DNA from: Sporosarcina luteola
GTDB lineage: Bacteria > Bacillota > Bacilli > Bacillales_A > Planococcaceae
Length of the DNA: 64,000 nt
Assembly: GCF_023715585.1 (NCBI RefSeq)
Contig: NZ_JAMBOK010000002.1
Span: forward strand, 310,001-374,000
Direction of reading: 5' to 3'
Shown here: positions 34,517-43,087 of the stretch, in pieces
Numbering within the stretch: the stretch's first letter is position 1
Layout of the letters: each line of letters starts with the position of its first letter
The notes under the pieces: generated by a model
Database searches by the model: none
What the model was told of the DNA's origin: nothing
What the model saw: the letters and a program-made list of their open reading frames with translations, nothing else
Made by a program: the position numbers and the translations under genes

Positions 34517-35137
34517 ATGGTTGAGGCGGTTCTTCATGGGGTAATTCTAGCGATCGGGCTTATATTACCACTAGGCGCTCAAAATGTTTTTGTGTTCAAC
34601 CAGGGGGCATTGCAGCCGAAGTTGGTGAGGGCATTTCCGGTCGTCATTACTGCGGGTATTTGCGATACGATTCTGATTGTGGCGGCGGTATCAGGAGTAT
34701 CTCTGCTCATCTTGACATTCCACTGGCTGGAAACGATGATGTTTGCCGTCGGTATCCTGTTTTTACTGTACATCGGAATTTCTCTTTGGCGAAGCGCTCC
34801 TGCGTCAATGGAGGCGGAAGCGGAACGTTTTTCCCCCAAGAAGCAGATTTTGTTCGCAGCATCCGTTTCTTTATTGAACCCACATGCAATCATCGATACG
34901 ATCGGCGTGATCGGTTCGAATGCCCTTAGTTATTCAGGGGAGGCACGTTTCGCGTTCACGTTGACGACAATCATCATTTCATGGTGCTGGTTTTTCGGAC
35001 TTGCTGTTGCTGGAAGAGTACTCGGCAAGATGGACACAAGCGGGAAATTCATTGGCATGCTGAACAAAATCTCCGCTGTCGTCGTTTGGGCCGTAGCCAT
35101 CTATATGGCAATCCGATTACTCGGCAAGTTTTTTTGA
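34517..35137 (+). CDS. LysE/ArgO-type amino acid exporter
   Basis: This 206-residue membrane protein has six hydrophobic segments, the N-terminal LPLGAQNVFVFNQG motif and LLNPHAIIDTIGVIG in the middle, both typical of LysE/ArgO exporters of basic amino acids. AAAAGGGGGAGA precedes ATG 34517. The stop lies two bases before an 18-bp terminal inverted repeat that frames a 147-bp element. Confidence 0.9.
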   Translation: MVEAVLHGVILAIGLILPLGAQNVFVFNQGALQPKLVRAFPVVITAGICDTILIVAAVSGVSLLILTFHWLETMMFAVGILFLLYIGISLWRSAPASMEAEAERFSPKKQILFAASVSLLNPHAIIDTIGVIGSNALSYSGEARFAFTLTTIIISWCWFFGLAVAGRVLGKMDTSGKFIGMLNKISAVVVWAVAIYMAIRLLGKFF

Positions 35138-35138
35138 T

Positions 35139-35285
35139 GGTGCCTGTGCATGACACATTTATGACAATTCATGTAGGTCGATATTAATACAGAAGTAAAG
35201 CCAACGAAACCTGGTTTTGTTGGCTTTTTCATTTCTCATTATACAATTGTAGTTAATAATCTGAGTAGTGTCATGCACAGGCACC
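35139..35285. repeat. 147-bp element with perfect 18-bp terminal inverted repeats
   Basis: GGTGCCTGTGCATGACAC (35139-35156) is exactly inverted at 35268-35285. The interior is AT-rich, has no gene, and holds a strong terminator at 35197-35229. It looks like a miniature inverted-repeat element inserted just after the LysE stop. No target duplication is obvious. Confidence 0.75.
35197..35229 (+). terminator. Terminator inside the 147-bp inverted-repeat element
   Basis: AAAGCCAAC (35197-35205) pairs with GTTGGCTTT (35219-35227), followed by TT. It would end transcription of the LysE-type gene. Confidence 0.8.
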
Positions 35286-35412
35286 TTACGAGTTATGCTC
35301 GAGTTTGCTATGCTCTCGCTCGTTTCGGGATTTGGCCACATCAAGAATAAGATAATAATAAAGGGAATTGAAGTTTCATTGTTGAATTATGACTAGGTTG
35401 GGGGTGATCCTG

Positions 35413-36234
35413 TTGGTTTCATTAAAACCGATTAAGCGGAGCAGACTGAGAATCTTTGCAGGGAAGAAAGTATATAGACTGAAACGCTATAGTCAATGGC
35501 TGTTTGATGGGAAAAAGTATGCGCGCAAAAGACTCGATAAAAAACTGCCATATAGTATTAAAAAGCACCGGACTCCTTTGCTAAGGCAATTGAAGGACGT
35601 CGATATGCAGTTGCAAAGAAATAAAATAACTAATCTCGGGATAGCCGCAAAACAATTGCATAAAGTCGTCATTGAACCAGGGGAAACCTTCTCATACTGG
35701 CGCCTCATCGGCAATACGACGAAGCGGAAAGGGTATGTGGATGGCATGATCCTCCACTATGGAAAAGTGACTGTCGGGACAGGCGGTGGGTTATGCCAAT
35801 TGTCCAATCTCATTTATTGGATCACGTTGCATACGCCGCTGACTGTGACGGAGCGCTATCGACATAGCTACGATGTCTTTCCTGATTCGAACCGGAGTCA
35901 GCCATTCGGCAGCGGAGCGACATGTGCCTATAATTATTTGGATTTGCAAATAAAGAACGAAACCCAAACACCATATCAGCTGGTGATCTATTTGACAGAC
36001 ACACATCTCAACGGTGAATGGCGTTCGATTTCACCGGCAACCCGAATATATAAGATTTACGAAAAAGAGCATCATTTCACAAGGGAATTATGGGGCGGTT
36101 ACATCCGCCATAATTCGATTTTTCGGAAAGTATTCGACGCTGAAGGGAACCAGATCGACGATGAATTCGTCACAGAGAATCATGCGATAACAATGTATGA
36201 GCCATTTCTCACATATGAGGGGGACGGGAAATGA
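35413..36234 (+). CDS. VanW family protein
   Basis: This 273-residue protein carries the VanW family region: EPGETFSYWRLIGNTTKRKGY near residue 95 and GGGLCQLSNLIYW near 130. The role of VanW is unknown; it is named from vancomycin-resistance clusters, but no other van gene is near. TTG 35413 has GGGGGTGAT shortly upstream; ATG 35389 in frame has no ribosome site. A truncated kinase-like fragment starts on its stop codon. Confidence 0.85.
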   Translation: MVSLKPIKRSRLRIFAGKKVYRLKRYSQWLFDGKKYARKRLDKKLPYSIKKHRTPLLRQLKDVDMQLQRNKITNLGIAAKQLHKVVIEPGETFSYWRLIGNTTKRKGYVDGMILHYGKVTVGTGGGLCQLSNLIYWITLHTPLTVTERYRHSYDVFPDSNRSQPFGSGATCAYNYLDLQIKNETQTPYQLVIYLTDTHLNGEWRSISPATRIYKIYEKEHHFTRELWGGYIRHNSIFRKVFDAEGNQIDDEFVTENHAITMYEPFLTYEGDGK

Positions 36235-36341
36235 TTATCATGATTAACGGGGCTTTCGGTGTCGTAAAAAACGTGGATGTAGACGGGAGGCGTGACATAT
36301 CAAACATCACGATATACATTCGGAAAAATCATTGGGGATAA
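36231..36341 (+). pseudogene. Remnant of a TmrB-like P-loop nucleotide kinase gene
   Basis: An ATG overlapping the VanW stop (ATGA) opens a 36-codon frame beginning MIIMINGAFGV, the N-terminus of P-loop kinases of the TmrB type, where a GKT should follow. Here the Walker A is broken (VVKN) and the frame soon ends at 36341. It looks like the 5' stump of a gene lost by deletion. Confidence 0.5.
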
Positions 36342-37111
36342 ACACTATAAAAGCAGTGAAACAACTCGCCCATTTCGGCTGGCAGCAAGCACTATCCTGT
36401 TTGTTCCCGGTCGTTATTTTTGCCTCACTGGCGCTGACGAAAATCATTCCGCTTCCTTTTCTATCCCGATACGACTGGCTTCTGGTCATTTGCGTTCTCA
36501 TGCAATGGTGGATGCTACGTTCGGGACTAGAAACGAAAGACGAACTAAAAGTCATTACCCTGTTCCACTTGATTGGACTTACTCTTGAAATTTTCAAGGT
36601 GAATATGGGTTCGTGGTCTTATCCAGAGGAAGGATATTTCAAAGTTTTGGGAGTGCCTTTGTATAGCGGATTTATGTATGCAAGTGTAGCAAGTTATCTA
36701 TGCCAAGCGTGGAGGAGGCTGGATGTCGACCTCATTAAGTGGCCGCCTTTTTGGATAGTAGTCCCTCTTGCTTCAGCAATCTATTTGAACTTTTTCACCC
36801 ACCATTATTGGATCGACATTCGTTGGTGGTTATCTGCATTCGTCATCATCGTCTTTTGGAAATCATGGGTTAGTTATAATGTGAATGGATCTCAGTACCG
36901 GATGCCGATTGCTCTTTCATTTGTCCTCATCGGTTTTTTTATATGGGTAGCTGAAAACATCGCGACATTCTTCGGTGCATGGCAATATCCAAACCAAGCC
37001 GACGCATGGAGTCTAGTTCATCTTGGAAAAGTTAGCTCTTGGCTGTTATTAGTGATTGTCAGCTTTCTTATCGTAGCAACGTTGAAGCAGGTAAAAGAGA
37101 AGAAAAATTGA
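36332..37111 (+). CDS. DUF817 integral membrane protein (YoaT-like)
   Basis: This protein of up to 259 residues has about eight membrane segments and the DUF817-type stretches LEIFKVNMGSWSYPE and VAENIATFFGAWQYP. The function is unknown. The start is uncertain: TTG 36332 opens the frame, GTG 36356 is an alternative, and neither has a strong ribosome site. That fits with a deletion having removed the original upstream region. Confidence 0.8.
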   Translation: MGINTIKAVKQLAHFGWQQALSCLFPVVIFASLALTKIIPLPFLSRYDWLLVICVLMQWWMLRSGLETKDELKVITLFHLIGLTLEIFKVNMGSWSYPEEGYFKVLGVPLYSGFMYASVASYLCQAWRRLDVDLIKWPPFWIVVPLASAIYLNFFTHHYWIDIRWWLSAFVIIVFWKSWVSYNVNGSQYRMPIALSFVLIGFFIWVAENIATFFGAWQYPNQADAWSLVHLGKVSSWLLLVIVSFLIVATLKQVKEKKN

Positions 37112-37160
37112 GCTGCAGTTCTGTAATGATAAGACATTTCAGTTTAAGGTGGGGGATAAT

Positions 37161-37778
37161 ATGAGCACGCAGTGGTTGGATTGGGCAAAAAGGATTCAGG
37201 CACTGGCCCAATCAGGGTTGGCATTTTCAAAGGATATATATGATATAGAGCGCTATGAGGAATTTCGCAAAATCAGTGTAGAGATTATGTCAGAACACAC
37301 CGATCTTGAGATACATAAAATTGAAAGCTTGTTTACGAACGAAACAGGTTATCAAACACCGAAAGTGGACGTTCGAGGTGTGGTCTTTAAAAATGATCAA
37401 ATCTTAATGGTGAAAGAAAATATCGATGATAAATGGGCATTGCCGGGCGGGTTTTGCGATATTGGATTGTCTCCGTCAGAAAATATAGTGAAGGAGATTA
37501 AAGAGGAATCTGGATTTGATGTAATTCCGGTTAGATTAATTGCATTACTGGATAAAAACAAGCATCCCCATCCTCCAGAACCATACCATTACTATAAGAT
37601 TTTTATTTTGTGTGAAATTATTGGGGGAGAGCCTGCTATAGGACCCGAAACGAATCAAGTTGAGTTCTTTACGGAGAACAATTTACCCTCGCTCTCTTTG
37701 AATCGAAATACCGAATCTCAACTAGCAACAATGTTTGAATTCCTGGAGGACCCAGAAAAGGGTACGGTATTTGATTGA
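37161..37778 (+). CDS. NUDIX hydrolase with N-terminal Nudix_N-like region
   Basis: This 205-residue protein has a helical N-terminal region of about 65 residues (WAKRIQALAQSGLAFSKD) found in YjhB-like proteins and a NUDIX domain with the box GGFCDIGLSPSENIVKEIKE starting near residue 97. The usual Arg of the box is Lys. It likely hydrolyses a nucleoside diphosphate derivative. ATG 37161 follows GGTGGGGGA. Confidence 0.87.
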   Translation: MSTQWLDWAKRIQALAQSGLAFSKDIYDIERYEEFRKISVEIMSEHTDLEIHKIESLFTNETGYQTPKVDVRGVVFKNDQILMVKENIDDKWALPGGFCDIGLSPSENIVKEIKEESGFDVIPVRLIALLDKNKHPHPPEPYHYYKIFILCEIIGGEPAIGPETNQVEFFTENNLPSLSLNRNTESQLATMFEFLEDPEKGTVFD

Positions 37779-37895
37779 TTTCATTCCACTCGCGGTAGAA
37801 TCTTATATTCAACTAATAGTTGATAGGCGGTTCTAGGGCTATATGCTACGCTGAATATACAGTGCGCGCTGAAACCTATTGGGGAGGCTGTTTGT

Positions 37896-38990
37896 ATGTT
37901 GGAAACAAGGAAGATTGGGAGTTATATTTCAAAGCTTCGAAAAGAGCGGGATTGGACGCAGGTGGAAATGGCGGATCAGTTGAATGTGAGTCATCAGGCC
38001 GTATCGAAATGGGAACGTGGAGAATCACTGCCGGACCTTGGGACATTGATGAACATCGGACAAGCATTTGACGTGTCGATGGATGAGTTGATGAATGGAG
38101 GTGCCGAGCGAGAAGGTTCAGTATATATCCATAATCTTGGGCGGATCATAAAGGGGATTTCTGAGGACCGTCGGGAAGAGGTTGCGGAAATGATCAATGC
38201 AGGCGAAGCGGATATGGATGAATTGATTGAAGTCGCCCCATTATTAAGAGCGAGTGAATTGGCTGCCGTGACGGAAAGGGTCGATAAAGGCTTGTTCAAT
38301 GAGGATATGATTGTGAGACTGGCACCGTTTGTGGAAACGGAGTTGTTAGATGGGCTCGTACTACAAGCGATGGAGGACAGTGTTGAATTGGAATTGATCG
38401 GGAGATTGGCTCCGTTTGTTAGCGGTAACGCGTTGGGGCATTTGCTGGACAAGGCTGTTACAGATGGAGTAGATTTTGACGCTGTAGTCCGGCTCGCACC
38501 ATTCGTGGAGCAAGAGTCATTGGATAAGCTTGCACTTCAGGCGGTTGAGGATGGCATTGAATTGGAGCAGATCGGTAAAATGGCACCGTTTGTCAGCAGA
38601 GAAGCATTATGGAATATTCTCGATAAAGCTGTTACGAAAAATGTGAATTATCATGCCGTTATCAAGCTGGCACCTTTTATCGGAAGAGAACATGTAGATA
38701 AATTGATGGATCGAGCAGTGGGCGAAGACCTTGAATGGGAGTTTGTCGTCAAATTGGCCCCGTTTTGCAGTAGGGCAATGTTGAATCGATTGGCGGAACA
38801 AGTGAGAGAGGGAGAGTTGGATTCATGCCGCTTAGTTTCCCTTGCTCCATTCATTGACGGGGAAGTCTTGAGCAGAATTGTGGATGGGATGGAAATGAGC
38901 AAGTTTGCTCCGGAGACTGTGGCGGAACTAGCACCATTTGTAGATAAAGGAACGTTAAGCAGATGGATTCAAGGTTTGTTGATTAAGTGA
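37896..38990 (+). CDS. XRE-family regulator with nine 29-residue APF repeats
   Basis: This 364-residue protein has an N-terminal helix-turn-helix (residues about 7-62, with VSHQAVSKWERGESLPD) and then, from residue 113, nine units of exactly 29 residues that begin (L/V/M)APF or VAPL; the last is cut at 20 residues. Units 2 and 4 resemble each other, as do 3 and 5, so growth was probably by 58-residue duplication. The repeats should form a helical solenoid for protein or ligand contact. GGGGAGG precedes ATG 37896. Targets are unknown. Confidence 0.88.
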   Translation: MLETRKIGSYISKLRKERDWTQVEMADQLNVSHQAVSKWERGESLPDLGTLMNIGQAFDVSMDELMNGGAEREGSVYIHNLGRIIKGISEDRREEVAEMINAGEADMDELIEVAPLLRASELAAVTERVDKGLFNEDMIVRLAPFVETELLDGLVLQAMEDSVELELIGRLAPFVSGNALGHLLDKAVTDGVDFDAVVRLAPFVEQESLDKLALQAVEDGIELEQIGKMAPFVSREALWNILDKAVTKNVNYHAVIKLAPFIGREHVDKLMDRAVGEDLEWEFVVKLAPFCSRAMLNRLAEQVREGELDSCRLVSLAPFIDGEVLSRIVDGMEMSKFAPETVAELAPFVDKGTLSRWIQGLLIK

Positions 38991-38998
38991 GAGGGAAA

Positions 38999-39027
38999 GC
39001 AGCACTGTGAATGCGGTGCTGTTTTTG
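38999..39027 (+). terminator. Terminator after the XRE-repeat gene
   Basis: CAGCAC (39000-39005) pairs with GTGCTG (39016-39021), followed by TTTTTG. Confidence 0.7.
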
Positions 39028-39206
39028 AATTATATAAATGATTTATCTTGTTCTCTTAGTTTAGAATTATCTGGCTGCATGGAACGGGTGTATGGTATAC
39101 TGTGAGAAAAATAGCATACTTTTTAAAGGTGATAAGCATTCTGTATTTGTAACAAAATTCCACTTAAAACAGTACAAGTCTGCACAAGTGATTAGGGGGA
39201 AATAGT

Positions 39207-39758
39207 ATGTTCGTTCAAAATGAACGGATAACAATCCGGGAACTTGTGGATCGGGATAAGTTCCTGTTAGCCAAATGGTTGTCCGACCCCGAAGTTCTTC
39301 AGTATTACGAGGGAAGGGATTGTCCACTGGATCTTGCACAAGTCGAAGAGGATTTTTATGGGGAAGCTGACGGTGAAAGCCGATGTCTCATTCTGTATGA
39401 TGAGAAGCCGATTGGATATGTACAGTTCTATCCGCTCGGTGAAGATGAAAGGCGGATTTATGGTTACTCTTATCCGTCGGAAATCCTTTACGGAATGGAC
39501 CAGTTCATAGGCGAACCTGTCTTTTGGAATAAAGGAATTGGAACGCAACTTGTCGAAATGATAGTTGCGTATTTAGTGGCTGAAAAAAATGCTGACCGCA
39601 TTGTAATGGATCCGCAAACTTGGAACGAGCGGGCGATCCGTTGTTATGAGAAATGTGGATTCAAGAGGGTCAAGCTCTTGCCGAAGCATGAATGGCACGA
39701 AGGGGAATACAGGGATTGCTGGCTAATTGAATATAGAAATGAAAGAATGGAAATTTGA
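39207..39758 (+). CDS. GNAT acetyltransferase, AAC(6')-like
   Basis: This 183-residue protein has ITIRELVDRDKFLLAKWLSDP at the start, the acetyl-CoA loop FWNKGIGTQLVEM near residue 112 and DPQTWNERAIRCYEKCGF near 136. This resembles aminoglycoside 6'-acetyltransferase-like proteins. Whether it acts on drugs is not known. AGGGGGAAA precedes ATG 39207. It is the first of a tight run of small-molecule-modifying enzymes. Confidence 0.87.
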   Translation: MFVQNERITIRELVDRDKFLLAKWLSDPEVLQYYEGRDCPLDLAQVEEDFYGEADGESRCLILYDEKPIGYVQFYPLGEDERRIYGYSYPSEILYGMDQFIGEPVFWNKGIGTQLVEMIVAYLVAEKNADRIVMDPQTWNERAIRCYEKCGFKRVKLLPKHEWHEGEYRDCWLIEYRNERMEI

Positions 39759-39780
39759 AAAATAGTTGGAGGAACTAGGA

Positions 39781-40497
39781 ATGAAAAGAATGAAACGAAT
39801 GAGAGCACCATTCGCAGCCAAACGATTTGTCGATGAATACTTTCCTCGTTGCCAGGCTGCAGTCCTCGCGGGAAGCGTTGTCAGGGGAGAAGAAACTCCG
39901 ACATCGGATCTGGACATTGTGATTTTTGACAATCAATTGGAAGTAGCCTACCGTGAAACTCTTATTGAATATGGCTGGCCAATTGAAGTATTCGTACATT
40001 CTTTAACTTCCTATCAAACCTATTTTCGAAGTGATGCGGAACGAGCGCGTCCTAGCTTGCCGCGAATGGTAGCGGAGGGGATTGTTTTGAAGGACACCGG
40101 CATTTTATCAACGATTAAAAACGAAGCTGCCGAGCTGTTAAATGCAGGACCAGCCCCTTGGTCGGAACAGACATTGTTGACGAAGCGGTACATGCTGACA
40201 GATGCGCTTGGTGATTTACTAGGAACACAAAATGAGACAGATGCGCTATTCATCGCAAATACACTCGCCGAAGCGATTCATGAATTTGTACTTCGGACGA
40301 ATGGACAGTGGATTGGCGCCTCCAAATGGATCGTGCGGGCATTGAAAGAGTATGATGAAGACTTTGCCGATCGATTTGTGGAAGCATTTCACATGTTTTA
40401 TAAAACTGGAAACCGTGAAGGAATCATAGAACTAACAGATGAGGTGCTAGCACCATATGGAGGAAGATTATTTGTAGGGTATTCTGTAGGGAAATGA
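39781..40497 (+). CDS. Nucleotidyltransferase-domain protein (kanamycin-NTase-like)
   Basis: This 238-residue protein has the NTase motif LAGSVVRGEETPTSDLDIVI near residue 28, with the metal-binding DLD, and a helical C-terminal domain. It resembles aminoglycoside nucleotidyltransferase-like proteins. ATG 39781 follows GGAGGAACTAGGA. It lies 22 bp after the GNAT gene and 9 bp before the NUDIX start. Confidence 0.82.
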   Translation: MKRMKRMRAPFAAKRFVDEYFPRCQAAVLAGSVVRGEETPTSDLDIVIFDNQLEVAYRETLIEYGWPIEVFVHSLTSYQTYFRSDAERARPSLPRMVAEGIVLKDTGILSTIKNEAAELLNAGPAPWSEQTLLTKRYMLTDALGDLLGTQNETDALFIANTLAEAIHEFVLRTNGQWIGASKWIVRALKEYDEDFADRFVEAFHMFYKTGNREGIIELTDEVLAPYGGRLFVGYSVGK

Positions 40498-40506
40498 GGG
40501 TTGGCT

Positions 40507-41010
40507 ATGACGGTTACTCATGTTAATTGGGGTGGACATCAGTTGAGGCTAACGTGGATGCGGGATTTGATGCCGGTTCGAGAACTGATCACAAGCGTCC
40601 ATGCTGTTTGTTTTTATGAAGGTAAACTGCTTATGGTTAACTTGAATGACCGCGGTTGGGATTTTCCTGGAGGACATATCGAAGCGGGTGAAACAGCGAA
40701 AGCTTGCGTCTGTCGCGAAGTAATGGAGGAGGCCTATGTGGCGGGAGATTGCACGCACTTAGGCGCGATTGAAGTGAGCCATGAAGAAAATCCGTTATGG
40801 AATTCATCCAGCCCCTACCCGAAAGTGGGCTATCAAGTATTTTATCGAATGGACATTACAGAATTTCTATCATTTGACGCTGGTTTTGAATCATCGGAGC
40901 GGAAGCTGATTCGGCCGGAAGAGGCGGCTCATTACCATAAGGGATGGCAGAAGAGTTTCGCTGAAATTTTGGACGCGGCAAGAAGTGTTCAGGAGTTATC
41001 TATTGAATAA
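40507..41010 (+). CDS. NUDIX hydrolase
   Basis: This 167-residue protein has the complete NUDIX box starting GGHIEAGETAKACVC with REVMEEA near residue 56. It likely cleaves a nucleotide derivative. ATG 40507 follows GAGGG; TTG 40501 is too close to that site. The last codons (VQELSIE and stop) lie inside the first unit of a 21-bp repeat array, so the C-terminus has been formed by the repeat. Confidence 0.87.
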   Translation: MTVTHVNWGGHQLRLTWMRDLMPVRELITSVHAVCFYEGKLLMVNLNDRGWDFPGGHIEAGETAKACVCREVMEEAYVAGDCTHLGAIEVSHEENPLWNSSSPYPKVGYQVFYRMDITEFLSFDAGFESSERKLIRPEEAAHYHKGWQKSFAEILDAARSVQELSIE

Positions 41011-41122
41011 GAAAAGATATCTATTGGGTAGTAGGAAATATCTATTGAATACCAACAGTTATCTATTGAATAAAGAAAGTTATCTATTGAATCCTGAACA
41101 TTATCACCAAATCGAGACCTTG
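40996..41122. repeat. 21-bp-period tandem array, TATCTATTG family (6 units)
   Basis: TATCTATTG begins at 40997, 41018, 41039, 41060 and 41081, and a sixth, divergent unit TATCACCAA at 41102; all intervals are exactly 21 bp. The first unit overlaps the end of the NUDIX gene. The last unit (TTATCACC) resembles the CGGTGATAA core of other arrays read on the opposite strand. Confidence 0.92.
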
Positions 41123-41144
41123 GCACTATGTGATATAAAGGCAG

Positions 41145-41606
41145 ATGGCTAAAATGAAGATAAGAAAATTGCAGCATCATGAAATACCACCATATGATTT
41201 ACTTCTGCTCGCCGATCCTTCTTATGAACTTGTTGAAGCGTACATAGCAGATGGCGAATGTTATGTATATGAGGAGAACGATGACATAATTGGAGTCTTT
41301 GTGATAGTTCCGTTGTCCGAAGTTACAGTGGAGATTAAAAACATAGCAGTCAGTGAAAATAGGCGAGGACAAGGAATTGGCAAGAAATTACTGCAAGAGG
41401 CAATCAAGGTCGCGAAAAGCAGCAGCTATGAAGAGATTGAAATCGGAACGGGAAATTCAAGCATAGGTCAGCTTGCACTTTATCAAAAATGCGGATTTCG
41501 TATTTCGGATGTGATCAAGGACTTCTTCGTACTGCATTATGACGAGGTCATCATGGAGAATGGCATTCAATGCGTGGATATGATTCGGCTTAGGATGAAA
41601 ATTTAA
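41145..41606 (+). CDS. GNAT-family N-acetyltransferase
   Basis: This 153-residue protein has the GNAT core VEIKNIAVSENRRGQGIGKK near residue 65 and QLALYQKCGFRISDV near 106. The acceptor is unknown. Start is ATG 41145 or ATG 41154; neither has a strong ribosome site. It starts about 20 bp after the 21-bp repeat array and overlaps the next frame by one base. Confidence 0.85.
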   Translation: MAKMKIRKLQHHEIPPYDLLLLADPSYELVEAYIADGECYVYEENDDIIGVFVIVPLSEVTVEIKNIAVSENRRGQGIGKKLLQEAIKVAKSSSYEEIEIGTGNSSIGQLALYQKCGFRISDVIKDFFVLHYDEVIMENGIQCVDMIRLRMKI

Positions 41607-41623
41607 TGGAAGAAGGAAAACCG

Positions 41624-42589
41624 ATGCGAATACCAGAGAAGTTAAAACGGGAAGATGAAATCCGGATCATTGCACCTAGCCGCAGTGCTAGCATTCTATC
41701 GGAGGAAGGCGTTCAAATTGCAAAGCAACAGTTGGAGAATTTAGGCTTTATCGTGTCATTCGGCAAACATGTCTTTGACAAAGACCTTCAAAACTCCACT
41801 TCCATTCAGCAAAGGGTCGAGGATTTACATGATGCATTTGCTGATAAAAATGTAAAAGGAATTTTGACAGTCATTGGCGGTTTTAATTCCAATGAACTCC
41901 TCCCTTACATCGATTATGAATTAATTAAAAACAACCCTAAAGTGTTTTGTGGATATAGCGATATTACGGCAATCGGCACAGCAATATCGACGCAAAGTGG
42001 ATTGGTCACGTACTCAGGGCCCCATTTCTCAAGCTTTCAAATGAAGAAGGCGCAGGAATACCAAACACAATTCTTCATGCAATGTCTCATGCAGAATGAA
42101 CCGTTTGAGTTGAAGCCGTCTGAACAATGGAGCGATGATGCATGGTATTTGGATCAGGAAAACCGGATATTTGAGAAGACCGTTTGGAAAACGTATAATG
42201 CCGGAGTTGCAAGTGGAAAGCTATGGGGCGGAAATGTATGTACGCTTAATTTGCTGCAGGGGACTACGTATATGCCCAATATCGAAAATGCAATAGTGTT
42301 TGTAGAAGACGATGAGATGACGATTCCAGAAACGTTCGCCAGAGATTTGACGTCTTTACTGCAAAATGCGCAGTCCATAAAGGCCCTTGTCATCGGCAGA
42401 TTTCAACGTGCGTCAAAAATATCGGAGGAACAATTGCTGTTTATTCTTGATAAGCATCCGATACTGAAGAAAATTCCTGTGCTTTATGATGTGGATTTCG
42501 GCCATACGCAGCCAATGTTTACATTCCCGATTGGCGGAGAAGTGCAGATTGATGCGGAGATAGGATCATTGAAACTTGTGAGGTTCTAA
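41624..42589 (+). CDS. S66-family LD-carboxypeptidase (MccF-like)
   Basis: This 321-residue protein matches S66 peptidases: nucleophile Ser in VFCGYSDITAIG near residue 107, VEDDEM near 228 and the His-containing DVDFGHTQPM near 290. It may trim muropeptides or, as in MccF, cleave acyl-sulfamoyl or microcin-C-type toxins. It has no signal peptide, which fits the MccF-like, cytosolic branch. ATG 41624 follows AGAAGGAAAA; ATG 41606 is an alternative. Confidence 0.85.
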   Translation: MRIPEKLKREDEIRIIAPSRSASILSEEGVQIAKQQLENLGFIVSFGKHVFDKDLQNSTSIQQRVEDLHDAFADKNVKGILTVIGGFNSNELLPYIDYELIKNNPKVFCGYSDITAIGTAISTQSGLVTYSGPHFSSFQMKKAQEYQTQFFMQCLMQNEPFELKPSEQWSDDAWYLDQENRIFEKTVWKTYNAGVASGKLWGGNVCTLNLLQGTTYMPNIENAIVFVEDDEMTIPETFARDLTSLLQNAQSIKALVIGRFQRASKISEEQLLFILDKHPILKKIPVLYDVDFGHTQPMFTFPIGGEVQIDAEIGSLKLVRF

Positions 42590-42609
42590 GGTGTAGGGGA
42601 GGAGTAATC

Positions 42610-42900
42610 GTGTTTATGAATGTAAATGTATGGTCATTTTTAGGTGCATTAGTTTGCATTCCTTTATTTTTATTTACGATATTTACTCCAACTATTTTTA
42701 AACTGTTTCAAATGACAGGTACTCATCCGTTGATTATCGTTTTTGGCGTAACATTAGTTATCTTTCTCTTCGGTCTTGTAGGATTGAAGGACGTTAGAGA
42801 ATGGAAAGCCATGACTAGAAGTATGGTGTCACTAATCCTTACTGCTCTATTGATGGTTGTGATTGGTTTTATTATGATTGTCGGCAGTTTGCTTAGTTGA
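42610..42900 (+). CDS. Small membrane protein
   Basis: This 96-residue protein has three hydrophobic segments (about residues 8-32, 41-60, 71-94) and few charged residues. GTG 42610 follows GGGGAGGAG; ATG 42616 is an alternative. It is 20 bp after the S66 peptidase gene and could be in the same operon. I do not recognise the family. Confidence 0.7.
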   Translation: MFMNVNVWSFLGALVCIPLFLFTIFTPTIFKLFQMTGTHPLIIVFGVTLVIFLFGLVGLKDVREWKAMTRSMVSLILTALLMVVIGFIMIVGSLLS

Positions 42901-42944
42901 ACGTCGTACATCTGCAACTGCAAAGCCTCTACTTACTAAATGGA

Positions 42945-42980
42945 AAGAGCGTCTCAGTAAAAGGAGGCGCATCTTTTATT
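42945..42980 (+). terminator. Weak terminator after the small membrane gene
   Basis: GCGTCTC (42949-42955) pairs with GAGGCGC (42964-42970) with one wobble, followed by ATCTTTTATTTG. Confidence 0.45.
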
Positions 42981-43087
42981 TGTTCAATCTTTATGTTTGC
43001 CCCTGTTGCTCATTACCTTGTAAGTGAATAATCCCATTAACAAAGGGCAGTCTAATCCTTAGAAAAAGTTGAAAGGATTGGATCTGT

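Noticed and set aside
40996..41122. CRISPR array
   Set aside because: Cores are 9-15 bp and the variable parts 6-12 bp, far shorter than CRISPR repeats and spacers, and no cas genes are present.
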